From Taibaiella sp965229095 (GTDB lineage: Bacteria; Bacteroidota; Bacteroidia; Chitinophagales; Chitinophagaceae): DNA of 64,000 bases. The DNA lies in assembly GCA_965229095.1 (NCBI GenBank), contig OZ245855.1, forward strand, positions 1,240,001 to 1,304,000, given 5' to 3'. Position 1 is the stretch's first letter. Each line of letters begins with the position of its first letter. Below the pieces are notes generated by a model. The model had not been told where the DNA came from and searched no databases. It worked only from the letters and a program-made list of their open reading frames with translations. Made by a program: the position numbers and the translations under genes. Shown piece by piece: positions 39,807 through 46,601 of this stretch.

Positions 39807-40550
39807 ATGAATACAGACAACGATAATATGCGCCTGGCCAAGCGTATGGCCGTACTGGGCTTTTGCTCCAGGAGGGAAGCCGATAGCTATATCTTAAAAG
39901 GCTGGGTAAAGGTGAACGGCCAGGTGGCTACCGAAAAAGGCCAAAAGGTTACGGAAAAAGATGTGATCACCCTAAGTCCTCAGGCACAGCAGCAGCAAAA
40001 TAACCGGGTCACTATCCTATTGCATAAGCCGGTGGGCTATGTAAGTGCACAGCCCGAAAAAGGTTATAAAGCGGCAGCGGAGCTGATCGTGCCGGAAAAT
40101 CAATGGACGGAAGATAAAAGCCATATTCGTTTTTCCGAATTTCATAAATACGGCCTGGCCCCTGCGGGAAGGCTGGATATAGATTCCGTAGGCTTATTGG
40201 TGTTGACGCAAGATGGCCGTATAGCTAAACAATTGATCGGGGCTACCAGCGGCATCGAGAAAGAGTACCTGGTAAGGGTTACCGGTAAAATAGCGGCTAA
40301 TGGTCTCCGCTTGCTCAACCATGGCCTGAGCCTGGATGGCGAAAAGCTGCGGCCCGCTAAAGTAACCTGGCAGAATGAAGACCAATTGCGTTTTATATTA
40401 AAGCAGGGAAAAAAGCGCCAGATACGCCGTATGTGCGAACTGGTAGGCCTGCATGTCGTTGGTCTCAAACGCATCAGGATGGGTAATGTACAATTGGGCA
40501 AACTACCTCCTGGCAAGTGGCGTTACCTCCGGAACGATGAATCATTTTAG
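39807..40550 (+). CDS. rluF: RsuA/RluF-family rRNA pseudouridine synthase
   Basis: 247 residues from ATG 39807; an upstream in-frame start (39771) would lie before the predicted promoter. N-terminal S4 RNA-binding domain (RLAKRMAVLGFCSRREADSY ... GWVKVNGQ). The catalytic domain has the motif GRLDIDSVGLLVLTQDG, in which Asp of R-L-D is the nucleophile. IEKEYLVRVTG and GKKRQIRRMCELVGL complete the family signature. RluF acts on 23S rRNA U2604; assignment between RluF and RluB/RsuA relatives is by overall look and is less sure than the family. Confidence 0.85.
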   Translation: MNTDNDNMRLAKRMAVLGFCSRREADSYILKGWVKVNGQVATEKGQKVTEKDVITLSPQAQQQQNNRVTILLHKPVGYVSAQPEKGYKAAAELIVPENQWTEDKSHIRFSEFHKYGLAPAGRLDIDSVGLLVLTQDGRIAKQLIGATSGIEKEYLVRVTGKIAANGLRLLNHGLSLDGEKLRPAKVTWQNEDQLRFILKQGKKRQIRRMCELVGLHVVGLKRIRMGNVQLGKLPPGKWRYLRNDESF

Positions 40551-40774
40551 ATAGTGTTATTTCTCGCAGCGGCAATGCGAAAGAGAAAACACCATTATTG
40601 TTCCATTTGTTCTTATCTCCTTTATGCCTTTGTGTCTTTGTGTGAACAAAACACAAATAATTGCTTTATATCGCTGCAGCATTGCGTTGCTGCGAGTAAA
40701 TAACAGAGCATACGCCTTGCTTCACTCCTCATGGTTCGACTCCACTTACCATGACCTTAGTTATAAGTTACGCT

Positions 40775-40852
40775 TGAAATTTTTGTCTGTCTGAGCGGAG
40801 CGGAGTCGAAGCACGACAAAAATTTTCTGCCTTACCCTTCGACTCCGCTCAG
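40775..40852. repeat. REP-like extragenic inverted repeat
   Basis: CTGAGCGGAGCGGAGTCGAAG (from 40791) is opposed by CTTCGACTCCGCTCAG (40837-40852), with a 5-nt duplication in the left arm. An outer pair GAAATTTTTGTC / GACAAAAATTTTC brackets the left arm. This CTTCGACTCCGCTCAG unit is a familiar dispersed intergenic repeat in Bacteroidota genomes (from memory). The surrounding 40.55-41.1 kb contains no credible gene. Confidence 0.65.
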
Positions 40853-41132
40853 GGTGACCCAGGCGGGTGCGCCTGGGTTTTCGTGTCATTATTACCTTTT
40901 CTGTCCTCTTTAGCCCTTGCCAGTTTGCCATACAGGCGAACACACTATTTATCCTAGGATTTCGACATTCGTCTTTTTTGTGGTTGTAGCGTATTTCTTC
41001 CGGGAATAGCAGGAATTGCAATTTCTGTTTGCCACTGTAATAAACATAGACCTAAATCATCTTTACGAAATTATTCTTCCTTCTGCAAAATAGTTTTATC
41101 ATTCCCAATTGTAAACCTTGCTGATGATCTCC

Positions 41133-41333
41133 ATGCGCAAACTATCAATACAGGCCTTTCTCTTTAGCAGCTGTGAGCTAGTCACCTTCACCACATTGGC
41201 GCAAGGAGACAAAGCTGCGAGACCTGTTCACTATCGCCCTATTTATCCTATCTTTAATAATAGCCAGGCCCCAAAGAGTGTCTTTAAAGTGAAGATGATC
41301 TGCAATCGCAAACAATCAATGCAAAGAAATTAG
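41133..41333 (+). CDS. possible small exported protein (uncertain)
   Basis: 66 residues from ATG 41133 (MRKLSIQAFLFSSCELVTFT), with a weak signal-peptide-like start and Ala-Gln after it (TLAQGDKA). The rest is short and basic with no known motif. A hairpin directly follows the stop. Composition is not convincing, and it may be chance in a gene-poor stretch. Confidence 0.28.
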   Translation: MRKLSIQAFLFSSCELVTFTTLAQGDKAARPVHYRPIYPIFNNSQAPKSVFKVKMICNRKQSMQRN

Positions 41334-41360
41334 CCCTCATCCGCATTGGATAAGGGCTAA
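41330..41360. terminator. hairpin terminator between short convergent units
   Basis: TTAGCCCT-c-ATCC / GGAT-a-AGGGCTAA forms a 12-bp stem with one mismatch and a 5-nt loop. There is no long T run on the plus side, but on the minus strand it is followed by TTTC. It lies 30 bp beyond the stop of the small Lys-rich gene. Confidence 0.6.
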
Positions 41361-41390
41361 GGATTATTGTAAAAGCATCATGAATGACGC

Positions 41391-41504
41391 TTATAAAATG
41401 TGTTTCTTGTCTTCCTTTTTAGCCTTTTTATCTGCTCTTTTTTCTTTCAGATTTTTATCGGCCTTCTTTTTGACTCCTTTCTGTACAGATTTTTCTTTTG
41501 ACAT
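41391..41504 (-). CDS. tiny Lys-rich protein (37 aa)
   Basis: ATG 41504 to TAA 41391-41393. The product starts MSKEKSVQKGVKKKADKNLK and is almost half Lys plus Arg, with a probable single charged helix. Similar very short Lys-rich ORFs of the form MSKEKSVKK... recur in Bacteroidota as I recall them, usually unannotated. It ends before a hairpin. It could bind nucleic acid or ribosomes, but no function is known. Confidence 0.6.
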   Translation of the reverse strand: MSKEKSVQKGVKKKADKNLKEKRADKKAKKEDKKHIL

Positions 41505-41647
41505 ATTTTGTATTTTCTGTAAGGTAGTTCATTTACAAGACTAATGCTAACATTTAACATCGCGCTTAAGGTGGATGCCAATAAAAGTGTTATTCCTATC
41601 AATAGATACAATTAGGAGTTACCTTAATATAAGTTTACCTTTCCTGT

Positions 41648-41905
41648 ATGAAAAAAAAAACCAATGAAATGGTTTCCGAGCTCCTGAAAATCAGGTTGGG
41701 CGAATACCTGATTTTAAAGCACAGACCATTGAGAGAATCTTTCGATTTAAATGGGAAAGTAAATGGCTATTACATACATTTCAGTAAAGACAACCCTGCT
41801 GCAATATTAGGGAGGCTCAACATGGATAAAAGGAACATCGTTCACTTTAAACGGGTAGATGGTGATGAGCTAATAGAAAATTTAAAAAGCCACTTTAATT
41901 CGTGA
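41648..41905 (+). CDS. small hypothetical protein, paralogue of 42538-42786
   Basis: 85 residues starting MKKKTNEMVSELLKIRLGEY. It is collinear with the 82-residue product at 42538. Shared phrases are LKIRLGEYLILKHRPL / LGITLEEYKALSHKPL, FDLNGKVNGYYIHFS / LDLQGNIREYYIQVS and LNMDKRNIVHFK / LSMDKRNLVRFK. No domain is recognised. A near-consensus -7 element (TACCTTTC) lies shortly before the ATG. The pair probably arose by duplication within this AT-rich region. Confidence 0.7.
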   Translation: MKKKTNEMVSELLKIRLGEYLILKHRPLRESFDLNGKVNGYYIHFSKDNPAAILGRLNMDKRNIVHFKRVDGDELIENLKSHFNS

Positions 41906-41966
41906 TTGCCCGCCTGTGTGATAAAGATTATTCTGTTAGCGCAATCAAATGCTTCAATCAAATGCT

Positions 41967-42248
41967 ATGAGTTATAAGAAATCTACCTTGATCTTTAATG
42001 ACTATGATTGGACAGCCCGGCCGGATGGTGATCCGAAAATAGCAGGGTCCTTGGACGATACTATGTTCAATAGACGTAATGGATATGAAGTGATTTACAT
42101 CATTAACGAACTAATGATTTTGTGGAACTTTCTTCACCTAAGAGAGGGGCAAAAGATGGAGCGAATGATCAGAATGAAGTTACCATTCAATATGGTAGAC
42201 CAGATAGCAGTAAAATACTGGATCTATGATAACTGGACAAAATATTAG
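41967..42248 (+). CDS. small hypothetical protein
   Basis: 93 residues from ATG 41967 (MSYKKSTLIFNDYDWTARPD); a start six codons upstream is possible. Rich in aromatic residues (DYDW, YWIYDNW), no signal peptide, no membrane helix. The sequence looks like a genuine folded small protein, but I recognise no family. It lies between the two members of a paralogous pair. Confidence 0.6.
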   Translation: MSYKKSTLIFNDYDWTARPDGDPKIAGSLDDTMFNRRNGYEVIYIINELMILWNFLHLREGQKMERMIRMKLPFNMVDQIAVKYWIYDNWTKY

Positions 42249-42537
42249 CCTAAACAATGTTGCAAACCTGTCCTGGCAAGTACTGTATCTTACACAGTTT
42301 TTGAAGAGATAAGGAAACAATACAAATGTGTCTTTTATAATCGCAAATTGCTTTCTCAAAGTTTGGCTATGGATAGTCCATTCTGTGTTCAATTAATAGC
42401 GCAGCCTGAAATTCAAGAATAGCATTAATGTTACCACCGACCGGCCATTTTTTTAAATAGTCAAAGGAAGCCTGATACGTTATAGGCCCTGGTAATATTG
42501 ATTAGGAAGATTGATGAAATAAGCTTAGCTTACATAA

Positions 42538-42786
42538 ATGAAAAAACTCTCCGATGAATCTATCGTCAAAATTCTAGGTATCACTTTAGAAGAGTATAAG
42601 GCATTAAGTCATAAGCCACTGAAAACATTCCTTGACTTGCAAGGAAACATAAGAGAGTATTACATCCAGGTAAGCACTAATAATGATCCTGAAGTACTCA
42701 AGAAACTGAGTATGGACAAACGGAATTTAGTCAGGTTCAAGCCAGAAGATGTTAGGAAGTTAAATCTGCTCAAAGAACGGCATTGA
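42538..42786 (+). CDS. small hypothetical protein, paralogue of 41648-41905
   Basis: 82 residues starting MKKLSDESIVKILGITLEEY. It matches the product at 41648 over most of its length, including the central MDKRN motif. This paralogy is the best evidence that both short frames are real genes. Charged, soluble, no recognised domain. Confidence 0.7.
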   Translation: MKKLSDESIVKILGITLEEYKALSHKPLKTFLDLQGNIREYYIQVSTNNDPEVLKKLSMDKRNLVRFKPEDVRKLNLLKERH

Positions 42787-43184
42787 ACGTAAATTCATAA
42801 TGTTGGGAAGGGGCCCTATCGCAAAATAATAATCCACTCCCGATCGTTTTTCATTTCCCCCATGGTCATAAAACCAGTTGGCATCAATATTAGTGAAGCT
42901 ACAGGATTGGCGGCTGATAAATCAAGTAATTTTTGAGTCTTCTGAAAAGGGAAGTGGTATTGATTTTTTGGGGATTAAAGGTGGCAAAGGTATAAGCAAT
43001 AACAAGCCGGGTTCAAAACCCGGCTTGTTATTGTGTCGTATCTATTGGTTAGATTTTTAACGGAAGGTAGAGACACGTTTCTGTTTAGTACATAAACGGG
43101 TATTGTCCATTGAAGTAAATCTTCAAAGCACATTCCGGCAATGACGAATACTAGTAGGTTACATTTGGGATATTACCTTCATTT
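42787..43184. other. gene-poor gap with an orphan hairpin
   Basis: Nearly 400 bp without a convincing gene. A 24-codon frame (ATG 42862, MVIKPVGINISEATGLAADK) is present but has no family support. The main feature is the perfect hairpin at 42997-43033, listed separately. Confidence 0.5.
42997..43033. terminator. perfect 17-bp hairpin without an adjacent gene
   Basis: Arms 42997-43013 and 43017-43033 pair perfectly around a 3-nt loop, with a GC-rich core (AACAAGCCGGGTT) and AT-rich ends, as in intrinsic terminators. The nearest rightward stop is 210 bp upstream (42786) and the nearest leftward one 150 bp downstream (43185), so it may end a small RNA or serve both convergent genes. Confidence 0.7.
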
Positions 43185-43466
43185 TTATGATATCCACCAT
43201 TTCTTTTCAGATATGATAGTCGATAACTTTATGTTCAGTCTTTCAATGTCACCGGGCCAGGTGAAAATTTCTATGGCATCATCCGCCAATATTAATTTTA
43301 CTATTTGATCCTGCCTGTTTATTGTTAGTATCTCGAATACATCGATATCATTTTTCCTGCTCTCATCAAATTTATCCTCCGGCTTTCCATTGGAAGGAAA
43401 CCTTGTTAAAATATTACCTACTTTCAATTGGTCCAACTGTTCGGGGGTTACTAGTTTTATTTGCAT
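43185..43466 (-). CDS. small hypothetical protein, paralogue of 44833-45114
   Basis: 93 residues starting MQIKLVTPEQLDQLKVGNIL. It is collinear with the 93-residue product at 44833: IKLVTPEQLDQL / IKITTPQQVAQL, FEILTINRQDQIVKLIL / YEIRHINANNQMVELVI, and both end in EKxWW. No known domain; it has the look of a small beta-rich (Hfq/SH3-size) protein. It lies 14 bp downstream of the broken desaturase and is probably co-transcribed with it. Confidence 0.72.
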   Translation of the reverse strand: MQIKLVTPEQLDQLKVGNILTRFPSNGKPEDKFDESRKNDIDVFEILTINRQDQIVKLILADDAIEIFTWPGDIERLNIKLSTIISEKKWWIS

Positions 43467-43479
43467 AGTATGTTTTGAA

Positions 43480-44229
43480 TTAATAAGCTACTCTCAGCAA
43501 TGCCGGTTTGGCAACCTTTATGATTCTCAACCACTGGAACAAGAGTATGATAGGATAAACGGGGTCAATTTCATGCCAGCGATTACCAAAATTGATAGAG
43601 GAAGGATGTTTGTGGTGGTTATTATGGTACGACTCTCCAAGCATCAAAATGTCGACCAACAACAGGTTGCGGGAGGCGTTTTTCAGTCTGAAGTTCTTAT
43701 AGCCGTATTTGTGAGCAAACCAGTTGATGATAGCGCCATGAAAGGGGCCCATCAGAATGACTAAGGGTAATAGTATATAAAGCCAGGGAGATGATGAGAA
43801 CCAGATAAAAAATAAAATGTAACCCAAGGCCCAAAGTACTTTAGACGTTTTTGAATTAGCCCATTTTTCGAATCCCGGCCATTCCGGCAAATTTTTAGTA
43901 AAACGTCCGTCCACGGCCATTTTACCATTTAGAATACTGACGTATATTCTTTTTGTCCGCCACATCATACTAAACAGATTAGAGGAAAAGTTGGGAGAAT
44001 GGGGATCTTTTGCTGTATCGGTATATGCATGGTGCATACGGTGCATTATAGCATAGGCACGGGCGCACATATAAGACGCCCCCTATGTTATGTAGGAAAA
44101 TACAAAGAAAAACTGTTCCCAGAATTTGCTCATGGTAAATGCATGATGGGCGGCATACCGGTGCTGGAAAAAGGTTTGAGAGAATAAAGAGAGATACCAT
44201 ATCCCGATGAAAAAAAGGAGAATTGTCAT
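43480..44229 (-). pseudogene. acyl-CoA-type fatty-acid desaturase interrupted by an amber codon
   Basis: The reading frame from ATG 44229 to the stop at 43480 encodes 249 residues of a membrane desaturase, with all three His boxes in one frame: HRYAAHH, HRMHHAYTD and HNNHHKHP. A single TAG (plus-strand CTA at 44083-44085) breaks it after SYIT. Relatives usually have Gln here (CAG), so one C-to-T change explains it. Frame and spacing are otherwise intact, so decay is very recent, or it is a suppressible stop or a sequencing error. From ATG 44070 a 196-residue fragment lacking the first His box could still be made but should be inactive. Membrane helices are visible at ~115-160 (VLWALGYILFFIWFSSSPWL). 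Confidence 0.85.
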
Positions 44230-44264
44230 AAAATCAATTTTTGATGAACAATTGAACGCAGAAA

Positions 44265-44423
44265 TTGATTTTAGAAGAAGCCACTTACATTGAGATCAAT
44301 AAAGAAGTAGGGACTGGAAGAAAGGATTTGCTGTATTCGAATCTCATTAAAGGTAATCTATTTTTTGTTAAGGTGAATGCAATGTTGCAGTCTTATCATA
44401 GTAATATAGTGGTTAATAAATAA
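44265..44423 (+). CDS. possible 52-aa protein with TTG start (uncertain)
   Basis: An open frame from TTG 44265 to TAA 44421-44423. The product contains EEATYIEINKEVGTGRKDLL and has a protein-like hydrophobic pattern, but it is short with no relative recognised. It occupies most of the 330-bp gap between the desaturase and the RRM gene. It could equally be a remnant or chance. Confidence 0.25.
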   Translation: MILEEATYIEINKEVGTGRKDLLYSNLIKGNLFFVKVNAMLQSYHSNIVVNK

Positions 44424-44561
44424 AACAGCGCATATCGAAAAGAATGGTTACCTTCACCAAAGTATTAACAGTGGCCACTTGCTCCATCCTGATCTGTATT
44501 CCTTCTCTTCTCTTCAGACCTTGTTCTTCTAGCCATTTTCGGTTCACTTTTATTTGCATTT

Positions 44562-44807
44562 ATGCACATCTTTGTCAGTAACTTAACTACGGCTACTTCC
44601 TTAAAGCAACTTAGGAACCTTTTTTCTGAATTTGGCAGTGTCAAACAAGTAATGATTATCAGAGAAAGCAGGGCCGTTGAGCCTCATATCTTTTGTTGGA
44701 TTATTATGAAAGAACGGGTAGATGCTGTAAGGGCTATCAAAAGCCTGAATGGAAGCAAGTTTATGCAACAAATCATTATGGTCAGTGAAGCGCTGCTTAT
44801 AGCTTGA
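44562..44807 (+). CDS. RRM-domain RNA-binding protein (single small domain)
   Basis: 81 residues forming one RNA recognition motif. RNP2 is MHIFVSNL at the N-terminus, followed by SLKQLRNLFSEFGSVKQVMI (helix 1-strand 2) and ERVDAVRAIKSLNGSKFMQQ (helix 2). RNP1 is degenerate: HIFCWIIM keeps one aromatic but lacks the K/R-G-F/Y-G start, so RNA affinity may be lower. Stand-alone RRM proteins are common in Bacteroidota and cyanobacteria and are often cold- or stress-regulated. A GTG-started gene follows 25 bp downstream. Confidence 0.82.
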   Translation: MHIFVSNLTTATSLKQLRNLFSEFGSVKQVMIIRESRAVEPHIFCWIIMKERVDAVRAIKSLNGSKFMQQIIMVSEALLIA

Positions 44808-44832
44808 TTCTTAACCAACTTAATCTTTAATC

Positions 44833-45114
44833 GTGCCTATAAAAATAACAACACCTCAACAGGTAGCACAGTTGCTTGCCGGTGATGTTATTCTTAAATG
44901 TCCACTGAGCGAAGAGCCCGGAAGTATGACCGATATACAGTACCCCAAAGGCATTGAAGCTTATGAGATTCGTCATATTAATGCCAACAATCAAATGGTA
45001 GAGCTCGTTATAACAGCCGGATCCCGTATCCAGTTTGCTTCACCAGGGGATGTAGGCCGCCTGTTTATAAAGTCTGATCATCTAATTACCGAAAAGCTGT
45101 GGTGGCTACAATAA
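44833..45114 (+). CDS. small hypothetical protein, paralogue of 43185-43466
   Basis: 93 residues with a GTG start (MPIKITTPQQVAQLLAGDVI). Same length and layout as the minus-strand product at 43185, ending EKLWWLQ versus EKKWWIS. It lies 25 bp after the RRM gene and is followed by a strong terminator at 45219, so RRM plus this gene form a two-gene unit. Function unknown. Confidence 0.72.
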   Translation: MPIKITTPQQVAQLLAGDVILKCPLSEEPGSMTDIQYPKGIEAYEIRHINANNQMVELVITAGSRIQFASPGDVGRLFIKSDHLITEKLWWLQ

Positions 45115-45218
45115 ATGATACGATAGACAAGCTAAATCATTAAGTCTTTCTATCTGCCTTAAATTACCTTACACATCAATTGCATTTTCTAGTCCTTATG
45201 GTCCCTATATAGAATGAG

Positions 45219-45252
45219 AAAGACAGGGAATTCAAATATCCTGTCTTTTTTT
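45219..45252 (+). terminator. Rho-independent terminator
   Basis: AAAGACAGG (45219-45227) pairs with CCTGTCTTT (45240-45248). A run of seven T follows. It ends the RRM unit. Confidence 0.85.
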
Positions 45253-45297
45253 GCAATGCAGAAGGACCACAGGTGAATTACTCCAAAACCGGTATTT

Positions 45298-45489
45298 ATG
45301 ATAAAACCAAAGCATCATCATTATAAAGACGCAGCCAAGTATTTTGAAAATGCTGCCAAACATTATCACTCGGCCCATAAAGAACACCAGGCCGGTAATG
45401 AGGAGAAAGTTAAGGTGCATGTGCAAGCGGCTGCGGAGAGCATTGTCAAGGCGCAACAACATGCAGTTGACGCCACCATTCAACATTAA
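45298..45489 (+). CDS. small His/Lys-rich protein (63 aa)
   Basis: 63 residues starting MIKPKHHHYKDAAKYFENAA. It is probably one or two long helices with regularly spaced Ala and His (HYHSAHKEHQAG, QAAAESIVKAQQHAVDATIQ). Sequences of this style occur in Bacteroidota as small stress-associated proteins, but I cannot name a family. The His pattern (11 His) could bind metal. It starts 46 bp after the previous terminator, so it has its own transcript. Confidence 0.62.
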   Translation: MIKPKHHHYKDAAKYFENAAKHYHSAHKEHQAGNEEKVKVHVQAAAESIVKAQQHAVDATIQH

Positions 45490-45575
45490 TACCAATTAAA
45501 GTTTTGGCCTGTAGAGGGAGAACTATACGGGTTTATGTAACATCATTACAAGACGGCTTCCATAGAAATGAGCAT

Positions 45576-45842
45576 ATGAAGACACTAGAATTCAGATACA
45601 ACATATTGCAGAAGGCTACATTTTATACAGGTTCCAACCTGTGCATGCAGATAGCGTTTGAAGCTAAAGTAATTGCAATGCTTGGAGACAGGTTAGATTT
45701 CGTAATTGACAATGGCGGGCTATGCTCTGTTCATGTCGATAGATCTGGGAAATATTATACCGGAAATATAATCGGAAGCCATGTTATTCTTGGCAAGTTC
45801 AGAGAGGAAGGATTTTTTAACAGGTTCGACCTGAAGTTTTAA
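45576..45842 (+). CDS. small hypothetical protein
   Basis: 88 residues from ATG 45576 (MKTLEFRYNILQKATFYTGS); an open frame extends to 45504 but begins with unlikely sequence. Beta-rich alternation (AFEAKVIAMLGDRLDFVIDN, GKYYTGNIIGSHVILGKF) suggests a small barrel. No family recognised. A hairpin terminator lies about 195 bp downstream. Confidence 0.58.
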   Translation: MKTLEFRYNILQKATFYTGSNLCMQIAFEAKVIAMLGDRLDFVIDNGGLCSVHVDRSGKYYTGNIIGSHVILGKFREEGFFNRFDLKF

Positions 45843-45964
45843 TAAGTTTCCTTTTGATAGTCCAATTCTAGTGTAAATAGACTATCTTCACAACATGATA
45901 GAACGTGTTGTATTTGGAATGCTAAACAAAGCAAGAGACATTTTGAACAGGTTAATATTTAACC

Positions 45965-46290
45965 TTAAACTATCGAAAAATAAGGGGAAGTTAGACAAAC
46001 AGCTTTCATCTCTGTTAAGTAATATCCACTAAATCGCAAAGAGCCACCATAAAACGGTGGCTCTTTGTACATATACAGCTTCATAGTATAGACGCCTCTT
46101 TGATCGGCCATAATGTTTTCCTCTATGCCGTCTTTATAAAGCCTGACTTCAATATTCATCTCCACGTCTTCACAGGCTTTAACACAATACCAGTTATGAA
46201 ATCATATACATCGGTACCTATCTGGACATTCCGGAGGGTTTGACCATGCTATTCCGGCATTCGATGACCAGGAAAAGTACTAACTATCAA
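45965..46290 (-). pseudogene. possible decayed gene (uncertain)
   Basis: The minus-strand frame ending at 45965 reads as plausible protein from about 46165 (MNIEVRLYKDGIEENIMADQ). It continues upstream through an in-frame TGA into further protein-like sequence (HNWYCVKACEDVE, before that WSNPPECPDRYRC). The C-terminal part crosses a terminator hairpin (46037-46067), so at most part of the frame is genuine. Either a remnant or chance. Confidence 0.22.
46037..46067. terminator. hairpin terminator
   Basis: CAAAGAGCCACC and GGTGGCTCTTTG pair perfectly over 12 bp with a 7-nt loop. Flanking T richness is modest. Confidence 0.75.
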
Positions 46291-46353
46291 TAGTTTTTAT
46301 AGTCAACTGGCTACGTAATCTATTCGTCAAGGCCTTCGGAATATCTATGCTAC

Positions 46354-46386
46354 TAACGAGTGTTTTATTGCGTAAAATACTCGTTA
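46354..46386. repeat. 14-bp hairpin in a gene-free gap
   Basis: TAACGAGTGTTTTA and TAAAATACTCGTTA pair at 13 of 14 positions around TTGCG. The gap 46290-46586 also holds the perfect palindrome GCGTTATAACGC (46442-46453). No gene or clear promoter was seen here; these may be regulator sites for the hydrolase gene at 46602. Confidence 0.5.
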
Positions 46387-46601
46387 ATAGTTGCCAAATC
46401 TTCGGTGAAATACTTCGACATTTGCACGCTCAGGCTGACCTGCGTTATAACGCGTTCTTACTTCAATCTGCTGCTAATCCTGTTGCGTGTCAGGTTTAGG
46501 GCAAACAGTGATATGATTTGAGGATTATTGCGGAATACAATAGCTAGCCCAACCTGGTAGATAGCGGCAGCGTCTGTTAACGACATATGCGCGCTACTAT
46601 C

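Noticed and set aside
40761..41021. 86-residue minus-strand frame in the REP region
   Set aside because: It is a translation of the palindromic repeat (HPERSRRVRQ-type sequence), a common false gene call.
42878..43060. 60-residue frame across the orphan hairpin
   Set aside because: It reads through a perfect terminator-type stem; the C-terminal half is just the translated palindrome.
43979..44200. 73-residue frame covering the 5' part of the desaturase
   Set aside because: It is in the wrong frame; the correct frame contains HRYAAHH and is only broken by the amber codon.
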